In this document: positions 1 through 5,131 of the stretch, one piece after another | How the letters are laid out: every line of letters begins with the position of its first letter | Numbering within the stretch: the first letter of the stretch is position 1 | Assembly (NCBI GenBank): GCA_025352585.1 | Contig: JANXTD010000006.1 | Coordinates: forward strand, 1-5,131 | Length of the DNA stretch: 5,131 nt | Origin: Fimbriiglobus sp. | GTDB lineage: Bacteria; Planctomycetota; Planctomycetia; Gemmatales; Gemmataceae | Direction: 5' to 3' | Translations under genes and position numbers: made by a program | The notes under the pieces: generated by a model | What the model was told of the DNA's origin: nothing | What the model saw: only the letters and a program-made list of their open reading frames with translations | The model's database searches: none

Positions 1-57
1 GGTAAGTCCGGCCTCACAGCGGCCAGCTACAGAAGACAAAGACACACCAGCCGGCTG
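1..57. other. short gene-free edge, 3' flank of tRNase Z gene
   Basis: No gene is visible here. The stretch directly follows the minus-strand stop codon of the tRNase Z gene. It starts with a perfect 10-bp palindrome, CAGCCGGCTG (48-57), abutting the stop. Further on is a GGCC-7nt-GGCC inverted repeat (10-24), which can form a 6-bp stem if a wobble pair is allowed. Neither is followed by a T-run on the minus strand, so neither makes a good intrinsic terminator. They could still slow polymerase or protect the mRNA 3' end. Confidence 0.4.
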
Positions 58-909
58 TCAGATCCACAGCCGCATCTTCGCCCGCAACTCCGGCGGCAGC
101 TTGCGGTCGAGCATCCGCACCACTTCCGACGGGTGGTACCGCGTACTGAAGTGCCCCGCGATGATGAGTTCGTTGCGGAAGCGGTCCTGCCGCTCGATGA
201 AGTCGTCGACGTGCATGTGGCCGTACTTGTGAATCTTCTCGCGCTTGTGGGCGGCGCGGATGAAGCTCAACTCGGTGATCAGCACCTTGCAGTCGTAGAC
301 GGCCGGGTAGTCGTCCAGCCCCGCGGGGCTGGTGTCGCCGGTGTACGCCAAGAGCGGCGCGCGCACCTCGCGCGTCACCTCGACGCCGGACTTGCGCAGG
401 TCGCGGATGTCGTTACCGGGCATCCCGACGTACTCGTCCTTGAGCTTCTGCCGGCGGTCCCAAACCATGTAGCCGCGCGACGGGATCGTGTGCGTCGTGG
501 CCCAGGCCGTGACGACGTGGTCGCGCGACAGTTCAAACTCCTGCCCCGGCTCCACGGGCACCAAGTCGCAGACTTGCCGGCCGCGGTCGAGCCGCTGGAA
601 GATCAGCAGCAGCTTCTTCACGTCTTCGAACGCCTCGGCCGGTACGAAGACTCGCGGCGGCTCCATCTTCATCATCCGCCGGCGGGCGACAAAGACCGGC
701 AGCGCGGCGATGTGGTCTAGGTGCGTGTGCGAGATGAAGAAGTTGGGCGTGCCGTTGAAGTCCCAGGGGTGCGCGCCGAGGTCGAAGCCGAGTCTGAGTT
801 CGGGGACGCGCCAGTAGCTCTGCACCGCGGCGCGGCTGTAGCCCTCGATGGTGAGGCCGGCGTGGGTGTGCGACAGGTACGGGGCGTTGTCAACGGGGCG
901 GTCGGTCAT
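58..909 (-). CDS. tRNase Z-like metallo-beta-lactamase-fold hydrolase (RNase Z, short plant-type form)
   Basis: A 283-aa protein of the RNase Z branch of the metallo-beta-lactamase fold. The family cleaves the 3' trailer from tRNA precursors in the cytoplasm using two zinc ions. All signature elements are visible: HTHLDH (H61, H63, D65, H66), a further ligand-type His at H140 within a THTIPSRGY stretch, D192 in YTGDTS, E213, a YGHMH segment (H231/H233) and the terminal HFSTRY motif (H253). From memory, the SGVEVT-to-GDTS region (about 174-193), the KDEYVG segment and the HFSxRY end match the short plant enzyme (Arabidopsis TRZ1 type) better than the E. coli type. Residues 100-125, where bacterial RNase Z carries its long substrate-binding arm, are short. 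The ATG at 909 has a weak AGG four bases upstream (916-914); the next Met is too far in to be credible. It is divergent from the SulP fusion gene. Family assignment is firm; tRNA as the substrate is inferred. Confidence 0.9.
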   Translation of the reverse strand: MTDRPVDNAPYLSHTHAGLTIEGYSRAAVQSYWRVPELRLGFDLGAHPWDFNGTPNFFISHTHLDHIAALPVFVARRRMMKMEPPRVFVPAEAFEDVKKLLLIFQRLDRGRQVCDLVPVEPGQEFELSRDHVVTAWATTHTIPSRGYMVWDRRQKLKDEYVGMPGNDIRDLRKSGVEVTREVRAPLLAYTGDTSPAGLDDYPAVYDCKVLITELSFIRAAHKREKIHKYGHMHVDDFIERQDRFRNELIIAGHFSTRYHPSEVVRMLDRKLPPELRAKMRLWI

Positions 910-950
910 GGCACCTGCCGGGCGGGGGCGGAGGGGTTCGCACAGGCACC

Positions 951-979
951 ATCGTGGGGGCCGGAGTCGGAGTCGTCAA
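951..979 (-). promoter_or_regulatory. candidate promoter of the tRNase Z gene
   Basis: On the minus strand TTGACG (979-974) matches the sigma-70 -35 consensus at 5 of 6 bases. After a 17-base spacer it is followed by CACGAT (956-951), which matches the -10 consensus at only 3 of 6. The geometry would start transcription near 944 and leave a leader of about 35 bases before the ATG at 909. The weak -10 and unknown promoter preferences of this organism make this only a candidate. Confidence 0.25.
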
Positions 980-998
980 CGGCGAACGGCCCCTCGAC

Positions 999-1046
999 AT
1001 TGACGGCGCAACTTCTTGGGGGGGGTCGGAGCGGGGTGCCGTCAAT
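999..1046. repeat. spaced 9-bp inverted repeat in divergent promoter region
   Basis: ATTGACGGC at 999-1007 is repeated as its exact reverse complement, GCCGTCAAT, at 1038-1046, with arm centres 39 bp apart. Each arm carries TTGACG, one copy pointing toward each divergent gene. A third TTGACG lies at 979-974 on the minus strand. The arms could be divergent -35 elements or paired sites of a regulator controlling both genes. No good -10 lies 16-18 bases downstream of either arm, which speaks against simple sigma-70 promoters. A run of eight G (1018-1025) sits between the arms. Confidence 0.35.
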
Positions 1047-1074
1047 AACCAAAGCCCAACCCCGCCTCGCGATC

Positions 1075-1078
1075 GGAG
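1075..1078 (+). promoter_or_regulatory. ribosome binding site deciding the SulP fusion start
   Basis: GGAG lies four bases before the ATG at 1083. It favours that start over an in-frame GTG at 954, which would add 43 residues of low-complexity sequence with no resemblance to a SulP N-terminus and would cover the whole divergent regulatory region. The spacing is slightly short, but no competing start has better support. Confidence 0.55.
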
Positions 1079-1082
1079 TGTC

Positions 1083-3314
1083 ATGACACAACCCGCCAGT
1101 CCGCCCGCGTCGAACGTCCGCGGCGACCTGACCGCGTCCCTCGTCGTCTTCCTCGTCGCCTTGCCGCTGTGCCTCGGCGTCGCGCTGGCCTCCGGCGCGC
1201 CGCTCATTTCGGGAGTCGTGGCGGGGGTCGTCGGCGGGGTACTCGTCGGGCTGCTCAGCGGGTCGAGCGTGAGCGTCAGCGGCCCGTCGGCGGGGTTGAC
1301 GGCGGTCGTCGGCGCGCAGATCCTCGCGCTGGGGTCGTTCGAGACGTTCCTGCTCGCTCTGGTCCTCGCCGGCGTGATGCAGGTCGGCCTGGGCCTGGCC
1401 CGCGCCGGCACGCTGGGGGCGTTCGTGCCGTCGAGCGTCATCAACGGGCTGCTCGTGGCCGTGGGCGTACTGCTGGTGCTGAAGCAGATTCCCCACCTGC
1501 TCGGCCACGACGCCGACCCCGACGGCGACATGGCCTTCGACCAGCCGGACGAGTTGAACACCTTCACCGAACTCGGCGAACTCTTCACGACCGCGCACCC
1601 CGGCGCGGCCGCGATCGGGCTACTCTCGGTCGCCATGCTCGTCGCCTGGGGCCGCTGGAAACCGCTCAAGGAGTCGCCGGTCCCCGCGCCGCTGGCGGTG
1701 ATCGTCGTCGGCGTGGCGCTCGTCGAGCTGTTCGCGCGGCTCGGCGGGCCGTGGGCGATCGAAGCGGGGCACCTCGTCGCCGTGCCGGTCGCCGCCGACG
1801 TGGCCGGGTTCTTCGCGCAGTTCGCGTCACCCGACTTCGGGCAGGTCGGCAACCCGGCGGTCTACAAGGCGGCCGCGACCCTCGCCGCCGTCGCCTCGCT
1901 CGAAACCCTGTTGAACCTCGAGGCGGTTGACAAGCTCGACCCGCAGCGGCGCGTCTCGCCGCCCAGCCGCGAGTTGGTCGCCCAAGGCGTCGGCAACGTC
2001 GTCGCCGGGCTGTGCGGTGGCATCCCGGTGTCGTCCGCGATCATCCGCAGTTCGGTCAACCTCAACGCCGGTGCCCGGACCAAGCTGGCCACGGTCGCCC
2101 ACGGCGTGTTGCTGTTGGTGAGCGTCGCGCTCTTGCCGGCGGTGCTGAACCGCGTCCCGCTGGCGTGCCTCGCGGCGATCCTGCTGGTCACCGGCGTCAA
2201 GCTCGCCAGCCCGACACTGGTCCGCGCGATGTGGGCGGCCGGCAAGTACCAGTTCGCCCCGTTCGCCATTACCGTCGTCGCCATCGTCTTGACCGACCTG
2301 CTCGTCGGCGTGCTGCTGGGCATCGGGGTCAGCCTCGCATTCATCCTGGTGAGCAACGTCCGCCGGCCGGTCCACCGCGTCGTCGAGAAGCGGCCCGGCG
2401 GCGACCTCGTGCGCATCGAACTCGGCAACCAGGTCAGCTTCCTGAACCGGGTCGCGCTCGACCAGGCCTTTCGCGCCGTGCCGCGCGGCGGGCACGTGCT
2501 GCTCGACGCCCGCCGGACCGACTACATCGACCCCGACGTGTACAACCTCATCCGCGAGTTCCAGGAGCGGACGGGGCCGGCGCGGAACGTCGAGGTGAGC
2601 CTGCGCGGCTTCCGGGACAGCTACGACCTGCGCGACCGCACCCGCTACGCCGAGCACGCCACGCGCGACCTCCAGCAGTCGCTCACGCCGGCGCAGGTGC
2701 TCCAGGTGTTGAAGGACGGCCACGAGCGATTCCTGAAGGGCGAGCACCTGACGCGCGACCTCGGCCGGCAGGTCCACGCCACGGCCGCGGGCCAGCACCC
2801 GCTGGCGGTCGTGCTGAGTTGCATCGACTCGCGCGCCCCGGCCGAGTTGCTGTTCGATGTCGGCCTGGGCGACGTGTTCAGTGTGCGGATCGCCGGCAAC
2901 GTCACCGGGCCGAAGGTCATGGGCAGCATCGAGTACGCGTGTGCCGTCGCCGGGGCGAAGTTGGTGCTGGTGATGGGCCACACGCGCTGCGGGGCGGTGG
3001 GCGCGGCGGTCGATCTGTTCGGCTCCGTGAAGACGCCGGCCGAGGCGACCGGGTGCGCGCACCTCGACGAGATCGTCGGCGTGATCCAGGCGTCGATGGA
3101 CGACTCCGCGAGCCTGCGGCTGACGACCCTAACGAAAGACGAGCGGGCGGAGTTCGTCACCGGCGTGGCCCGCCGCAACGTCGAGCGCGCCGTCGAGCGG
3201 CTGTTGCGCGACAGCGAGGCGTTGGCGAAGCTCGTCGCCGCGGGGAAGCTCGCGGTGGTCGGCGCGATGTACGACGTGGCGACCGGCGACATCGAGTTTT
3301 TAGGCGAGGCGTGA
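1083..3314 (+). CDS. SulP-family anion (probably bicarbonate) transporter fused to beta-carbonic anhydrase
   Basis: A 743-aa inner-membrane fusion. Residues 15-425 are a SulP permease: a series of hydrophobic helices starting at about 18, the SGPSAG segment (66-71), and the conserved core at about 272-335 with SLETL, AVDKLD (D283), RELVAQG, GGIPVSS and NAGARTK. Residues 430-520 resemble a STAS domain (HVLLDARRTDYID, 471-483) but lack the usual Asp-Ser after the strand (D483-P484). Residues 535-743 are a complete beta-carbonic anhydrase: CIDSR (C580, D582, R584), AGNV, GSIEYAC and GHTRCGAV (H633, C636), giving the Cys-Asp-His-Cys zinc set and the Asp-Arg dyad, and ending in the usual VGAMYD region. 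This fusion class is known and is thought to couple bicarbonate import to CO2 hydration or dehydration at the cytoplasmic face. Substrate, ion coupling and direction are inferred. It is divergent from the tRNase Z gene and convergent with the ParA-like gene, with a 3-bp gap and no terminator between. Confidence 0.95.
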   Translation: MTQPASPPASNVRGDLTASLVVFLVALPLCLGVALASGAPLISGVVAGVVGGVLVGLLSGSSVSVSGPSAGLTAVVGAQILALGSFETFLLALVLAGVMQVGLGLARAGTLGAFVPSSVINGLLVAVGVLLVLKQIPHLLGHDADPDGDMAFDQPDELNTFTELGELFTTAHPGAAAIGLLSVAMLVAWGRWKPLKESPVPAPLAVIVVGVALVELFARLGGPWAIEAGHLVAVPVAADVAGFFAQFASPDFGQVGNPAVYKAAATLAAVASLETLLNLEAVDKLDPQRRVSPPSRELVAQGVGNVVAGLCGGIPVSSAIIRSSVNLNAGARTKLATVAHGVLLLVSVALLPAVLNRVPLACLAAILLVTGVKLASPTLVRAMWAAGKYQFAPFAITVVAIVLTDLLVGVLLGIGVSLAFILVSNVRRPVHRVVEKRPGGDLVRIELGNQVSFLNRVALDQAFRAVPRGGHVLLDARRTDYIDPDVYNLIREFQERTGPARNVEVSLRGFRDSYDLRDRTRYAEHATRDLQQSLTPAQVLQVLKDGHERFLKGEHLTRDLGRQVHATAAGQHPLAVVLSCIDSRAPAELLFDVGLGDVFSVRIAGNVTGPKVMGSIEYACAVAGAKLVLVMGHTRCGAVGAAVDLFGSVKTPAEATGCAHLDEIVGVIQASMDDSASLRLTTLTKDERAEFVTGVARRNVERAVERLLRDSEALAKLVAAGKLAVVGAMYDVATGDIEFLGEA

Positions 3315-3317
3315 GTA

Positions 3318-4376
3318 TCACTCGATGCGCGACACGAGTTCTTGGATGTTCGGGATCTGCTTGTCGAGTTGCGATTGGTTGACGGTGTGGTTGCGCCCAG
3401 CGATGGTGTGCTGGCCGGCGGTCAACGCCACGATCGGGATGCCGAGTGCGCCAGACACCACGGAGGCAGTGTTGGCGTCCGCGACCTCGAACTGGAACAT
3501 GTCTCGGAACGCCTTGGTGTTCGCGGGCGGACCGACTCCCGTGGGGTGGATACAGAAGCGGTTCGGGTTTTGACGCCAGACCGCGTAAATTTCTGCCCCG
3601 ATGGAGTTTACGACAGTTCGGAAGGCTGCGGCAGACGCCTTGTTAGCCTGAGTGAGGCGGTTGCCGACGTAGAAATAGATGCCGGGGACGCGGAGCTTGA
3701 ACCGCTCCAGTTGCCGGGCGAACTCCGACCGCTCGCCCCCCAGTAGGCGAGTCGTGCCGTAGAGCAAGGACAGCACGGTTCGGACGGCGCGGCGGGACGA
3801 GCCGTCCGCCGAGAAGGGGATGATCAGCCTCTCCGCCGAGGCCATCGCCAACTCGGTATAAATGCCGAAACTCGGGTTGCAGTCGATGAACACCGTGAAC
3901 TGATCGACATCCCAGAGTTGTCGCACGTCGTCGATGAGGTCGAGAATCCACTGGTGGACCTTCGGCCAGGCGTCGTCGGGCCCCGGCCGCGACGCCCCTT
4001 CGACGCGAGACGCCAACATCTCCAACTCCTCGTCGCCGGTGACCAAGTACAGGTTCTCCGGGACCGAGCCGTTCCGGTCGTGGGGCCGAGTCAGGTAAGC
4101 GGCCCCCACGCGCGGGTTCTGGTAAGGCGATGAGATGCGCTCGCGGACGTACCCGGCGATCGTGCGACGTGGCGTCGCGCCGCCCAACTCGTCGAGCGCC
4201 GCCTCGCCCCGCTCCATGCCTCCCAGAAACATGCTCGACGAGTTCGCTTGCGGGCACATGTCGATGACCAGGACCTTCTGGCCGAGGTGAGTCCGGGCGT
4301 ACTCGGCGGCGATTTGGAAGGTCAGGTAGCTCTTGCCGACCCCGCCCTTGTTGTTCCAAATTGCGTAAGTCGGCAT
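3318..4376 (-). CDS. orphan ParA/MinD-type P-loop ATPase with Cys-variant Walker A-prime
   Basis: A 352-aa ATPase of the ParA/MinD (SIMIBI) class. Family members dimerise on ATP and usually position DNA, proteins or complexes. The N-terminus has the deviant Walker A motif KGGVGKS (10-16) with signature Lys K10. Next comes VIDMCPQAN (37-45), where ParA proteins usually read DLDPQ: D39 is kept, but the second, catalytic Asp is C41 (codon TGC at 4256-4254). Walker B-type FIDCNPSF (163-170) follows, with the family-typical segment running to FSADGSSRRA (188-197). The C-terminal third (from about 230) has no motif I can name beyond a LGIPIVALTAGQ stretch. There is no transmembrane segment or signal peptide. 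The ATG at 4376 lies just before the P-loop and has GGGGA six bases upstream (4387-4383). No ParB or cargo gene is adjacent. By eye its GC is lower than that of the flanking genes, which hints at acquisition. I recall related proteins with xCPQAN in other genomes but could not check. Role unknown. Confidence 0.88.
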   Translation of the reverse strand: MPTYAIWNNKGGVGKSYLTFQIAAEYARTHLGQKVLVIDMCPQANSSSMFLGGMERGEAALDELGGATPRRTIAGYVRERISSPYQNPRVGAAYLTRPHDRNGSVPENLYLVTGDEELEMLASRVEGASRPGPDDAWPKVHQWILDLIDDVRQLWDVDQFTVFIDCNPSFGIYTELAMASAERLIIPFSADGSSRRAVRTVLSLLYGTTRLLGGERSEFARQLERFKLRVPGIYFYVGNRLTQANKASAAAFRTVVNSIGAEIYAVWRQNPNRFCIHPTGVGPPANTKAFRDMFQFEVADANTASVVSGALGIPIVALTAGQHTIAGRNHTVNQSQLDKQIPNIQELVSRIE

Positions 4377-4449
4377 GAGAAGTCCCCGAGTTCGTCGAGC
4401 GGAGCGGCATCTACCTGCCTGGATGGCGAATCGTACTTGACGGGCACCG

Positions 4450-4464
4450 TTTAGTGGTACTAAA
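4450..4464. promoter_or_regulatory. palindrome upstream of the ParA-like gene, possible operator
   Basis: TTTAGT-GGT-ACTAAA is a perfect inverted repeat with 6-bp arms and a 3-base centre, about 75-90 bp before the ParA-like start codon. AT-rich arms in an otherwise GC-rich region and the position in the promoter region suggest a binding site for a dimeric protein, perhaps an autoregulatory site. It does not match the canonical chromosomal parS sequence. Six-bp arms can occur by chance, so this is a lead only. Confidence 0.4.
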
Positions 4465-4515
4465 TCGAGTCTCTTGGGATTAATGCGTCAGGAAGCTGAA
4501 GGGGCGACCTGACCT

Positions 4516-4546
4516 AAAAAACCGCCAGCCGCTGACAGTCCCGGCG
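4516..4546 (-). terminator. probable intrinsic terminator of the flavoprotein gene
   Basis: On the minus strand, just past the flavoprotein stop, CGCCGG (4546-4541) can pair with CTGGCG (4528-4523) to give a 6-bp stem with one G-U pair and a 12-base loop. One G follows, then six T (4521-4516). The T-run is distinctive in this GC-rich setting. The upstream arm is also part of a 12-bp self-complementary sequence, CCGGCGCGCCGG (4541-4552), which could compete in folding. It would insulate the ParA-like gene from read-through. Confidence 0.45.
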
Positions 4547-4552
4547 CGCCGG

Positions 4553-5131
4553 TCACAGCCCCTTCGCCGCGAGTGCCCCGGTGCTCCATGCCGACTGGAA
4601 GTTGTAGCCGCCGATCCAGCCGTCGAGGTCGAGCACCTCGCCGGCGAAGTAGAGGCCGGGGTGACGCTTACTCTGCATCGTCCGCGAATCGACCTCGTCG
4701 AGGCTCAGGCCGCCGGAGGTGACTTCCGCCTTCTCGTAGCCGAGCGTCCCCTTCACCGGCACCCGCAATCGCTTCACGGCGGCGACCAACGTCAGGCGGT
4801 CGGGCTTGCTCAACGCGGCGGCCCGGCGGTCGGGGGCTTGCCCCGTCAGTGTGAGCAGGTGGTCGCAGACGCGGCGGGGCAGCTTCTCCGCCAGCACCCC
4901 GGCGAGTTGCTTCTTGCCCTGCGCCAGACTCTCGGCCTGGACGTAGTCGTTGAACTGCGCCTCGGGCATCGTCGGCAGCAGGTCGAACTCCAGTGCCAGT
5001 TGCGTCGGCGTGGCGTGGCCGCTGACGGCCCGGCTGATGTCGAGCGCCACCGGCCCCGACAGCCCGAAGTGCGCGAACAGCAGTGACCCCCGCCGGCCGG
5101 CGAGCGACTTGTTCTCGTGGACGACCTTCAG
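4553..5131 (-). CDS. BaiN/HI0933-family NAD(P)/FAD-dependent oxidoreductase, C-terminal part
   Basis: The reading frame stays open from the right edge to a TGA at 4555-4553, giving the last 192 residues; the N-terminus and first FAD-binding motif lie outside the window. A GTG at 5050 is an internal Val codon, not a start, because family sequence continues upstream of it: the segment LLFAHFGLSGP (about residues 17-27 of the visible part) is typical of this family. Further diagnostic motifs are VTSGG (137-141), an EVDSRTMQSK stretch, GLYFAGEVLDLDG (159-171) and GGYNFQSAWSTG (174-185), which forms the C-terminal part of the FAD site. Members are soluble flavoproteins of about 400 residues, widespread in bacteria (E. 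coli YhiN, H. influenzae HI0933), and their physiological substrate is mostly unknown. One branch (BaiN) acts on bile-acid intermediates, but that role should not be carried over here. The gene lies 176 bp upstream of the ParA-like gene on the same strand, with a probable terminator between, so probably not one operon. Confidence 0.93.
   Translation of the reverse strand: MKVVHENKSLAGRRGSLLFAHFGLSGPVALDISRAVSGHATPTQLALEFDLLPTMPEAQFNDYVQAESLAQGKKQLAGVLAEKLPRRVCDHLLTLTGQAPDRRAAALSKPDRLTLVAAVKRLRVPVKGTLGYEKAEVTSGGLSLDEVDSRTMQSKRHPGLYFAGEVLDLDGWIGGYNFQSAWSTGALAAKGL

Larger units (their letters stand above)
4377..4552. other. spacer between ParA-like gene and flavoprotein gene
   Basis: This 176-bp stretch carries no credible gene and its part from about 4430 to 4520 is clearly more AT-rich than the rest of the window. 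It holds the ribosome binding site of the ParA-like gene (4383-4387), the 15-bp palindrome (4450-4464) and a probable terminator of the flavoprotein gene (4516-4546). I found no convincing -35/-10 pair for the ParA-like gene. The best is CTGACG (4491-4486), 17 bases, TCGATT (4468-4463), which is weak and whose -10 overlaps the palindrome. Confidence 0.5.

Noticed and set aside
133..720. Plus-strand open frame opposite the tRNase Z gene
   Set aside because: No family resemblance; the minus strand carries the full set of tRNase Z motifs in conserved order.
1018..1025. Run of eight G as a phase-variation tract
   Set aside because: It lies about 58 bases before the start codon, not within a reading frame, and a single G run is unremarkable at this GC content.
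954..1082. N-terminal extension of the SulP fusion from a GTG at 954
   Set aside because: The extra 43 residues look like translated spacer, with no SulP similarity, and would cover the divergent promoter region. The ATG at 1083 has GGAG just upstream and begins a normal SulP N-terminus.
1827..3062. 411-residue minus-strand open frame opposite the SulP fusion
   Set aside because: Rich in Arg, Ala, Asp and His with no recognisable motif, as expected for a shadow frame of a high-GC gene. The plus strand holds unmistakable SulP and carbonic anhydrase motifs.
2012..3382. 456-residue plus-strand open frame overlapping the fusion gene
   Set aside because: Arg/Pro/Ala-rich low-complexity product in another frame of the same strand; composition artefact.
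4450..4464. parS centromere site
   Set aside because: The symmetry and AT-rich arms are reminiscent, but the sequence does not match canonical parS and no ParB gene is present.
4437..4465. Rightward sigma-70 promoter TTGACG-17-CTAAAT
   Set aside because: The -35 is good but the -10 matches only 3 of 6 bases, and nothing coding lies downstream on that strand. Kept only as a comment on the palindrome.
4553..5050. Flavoprotein gene starting at GTG 5050 as a complete 165-aa protein
   Set aside because: The frame continues open to the window edge and encodes the family-typical LLFAHFGLSGP segment upstream of that GTG, so the gene is truncated by the window, not short.

Overview
The window is GC-rich DNA, dense with genes. 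It carries four protein-coding genes (three complete, one cut by the right edge) and no RNA gene, CRISPR array or insertion sequence that I can recognise. Base composition, frequent GTC/CTC/GCC codons and the mix of families (plant-type short tRNase Z, SulP-carbonic anhydrase fusion, HI0933-type flavoprotein) fit a high-GC environmental bacterium. A Gemmata-like planctomycete is my best guess, but nothing in the window proves the phylum.

Layout. Positions 58-909 (minus) encode a metallo-beta-lactamase-fold tRNase Z with every metal-ligand motif in place, resembling the short form of plants. A 173-bp divergent spacer (910-1082) with several TTGACG motifs, two of them forming a spaced inverted repeat, separates it from a rightward gene at 1083-3314. 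That gene encodes a 743-aa fusion: a SulP anion-transporter membrane domain, a degenerate STAS-like segment and a complete beta-carbonic anhydrase. Only 3 bp further on, a convergent minus-strand gene (3318-4376) encodes an orphan ParA/MinD-type P-loop ATPase with an intact deviant Walker A motif but a Cys where ParA proteins normally have the catalytic second Asp of the Walker A-prime motif. Upstream of it, the more AT-rich spacer 4377-4552 holds a 15-bp palindrome (4450-4464) and a probable terminator for the next gene. Positions 4553-5131 (minus, cut by the window edge) encode the C-terminal 192 residues of a BaiN/HI0933-family flavoprotein.

How the genes relate. They do not look like one pathway. 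The transporter-carbonic anhydrase fusion is a self-contained module for bicarbonate uptake and CO2/bicarbonate interconversion. The tRNase Z and the flavoprotein are housekeeping-type genes. The ParA-like gene has no ParB, parS or other partition partner here and seems to have its own control region. The least explained part of the window is this ATPase together with the palindrome in front of it. I see no convincing multi-gene novel system.
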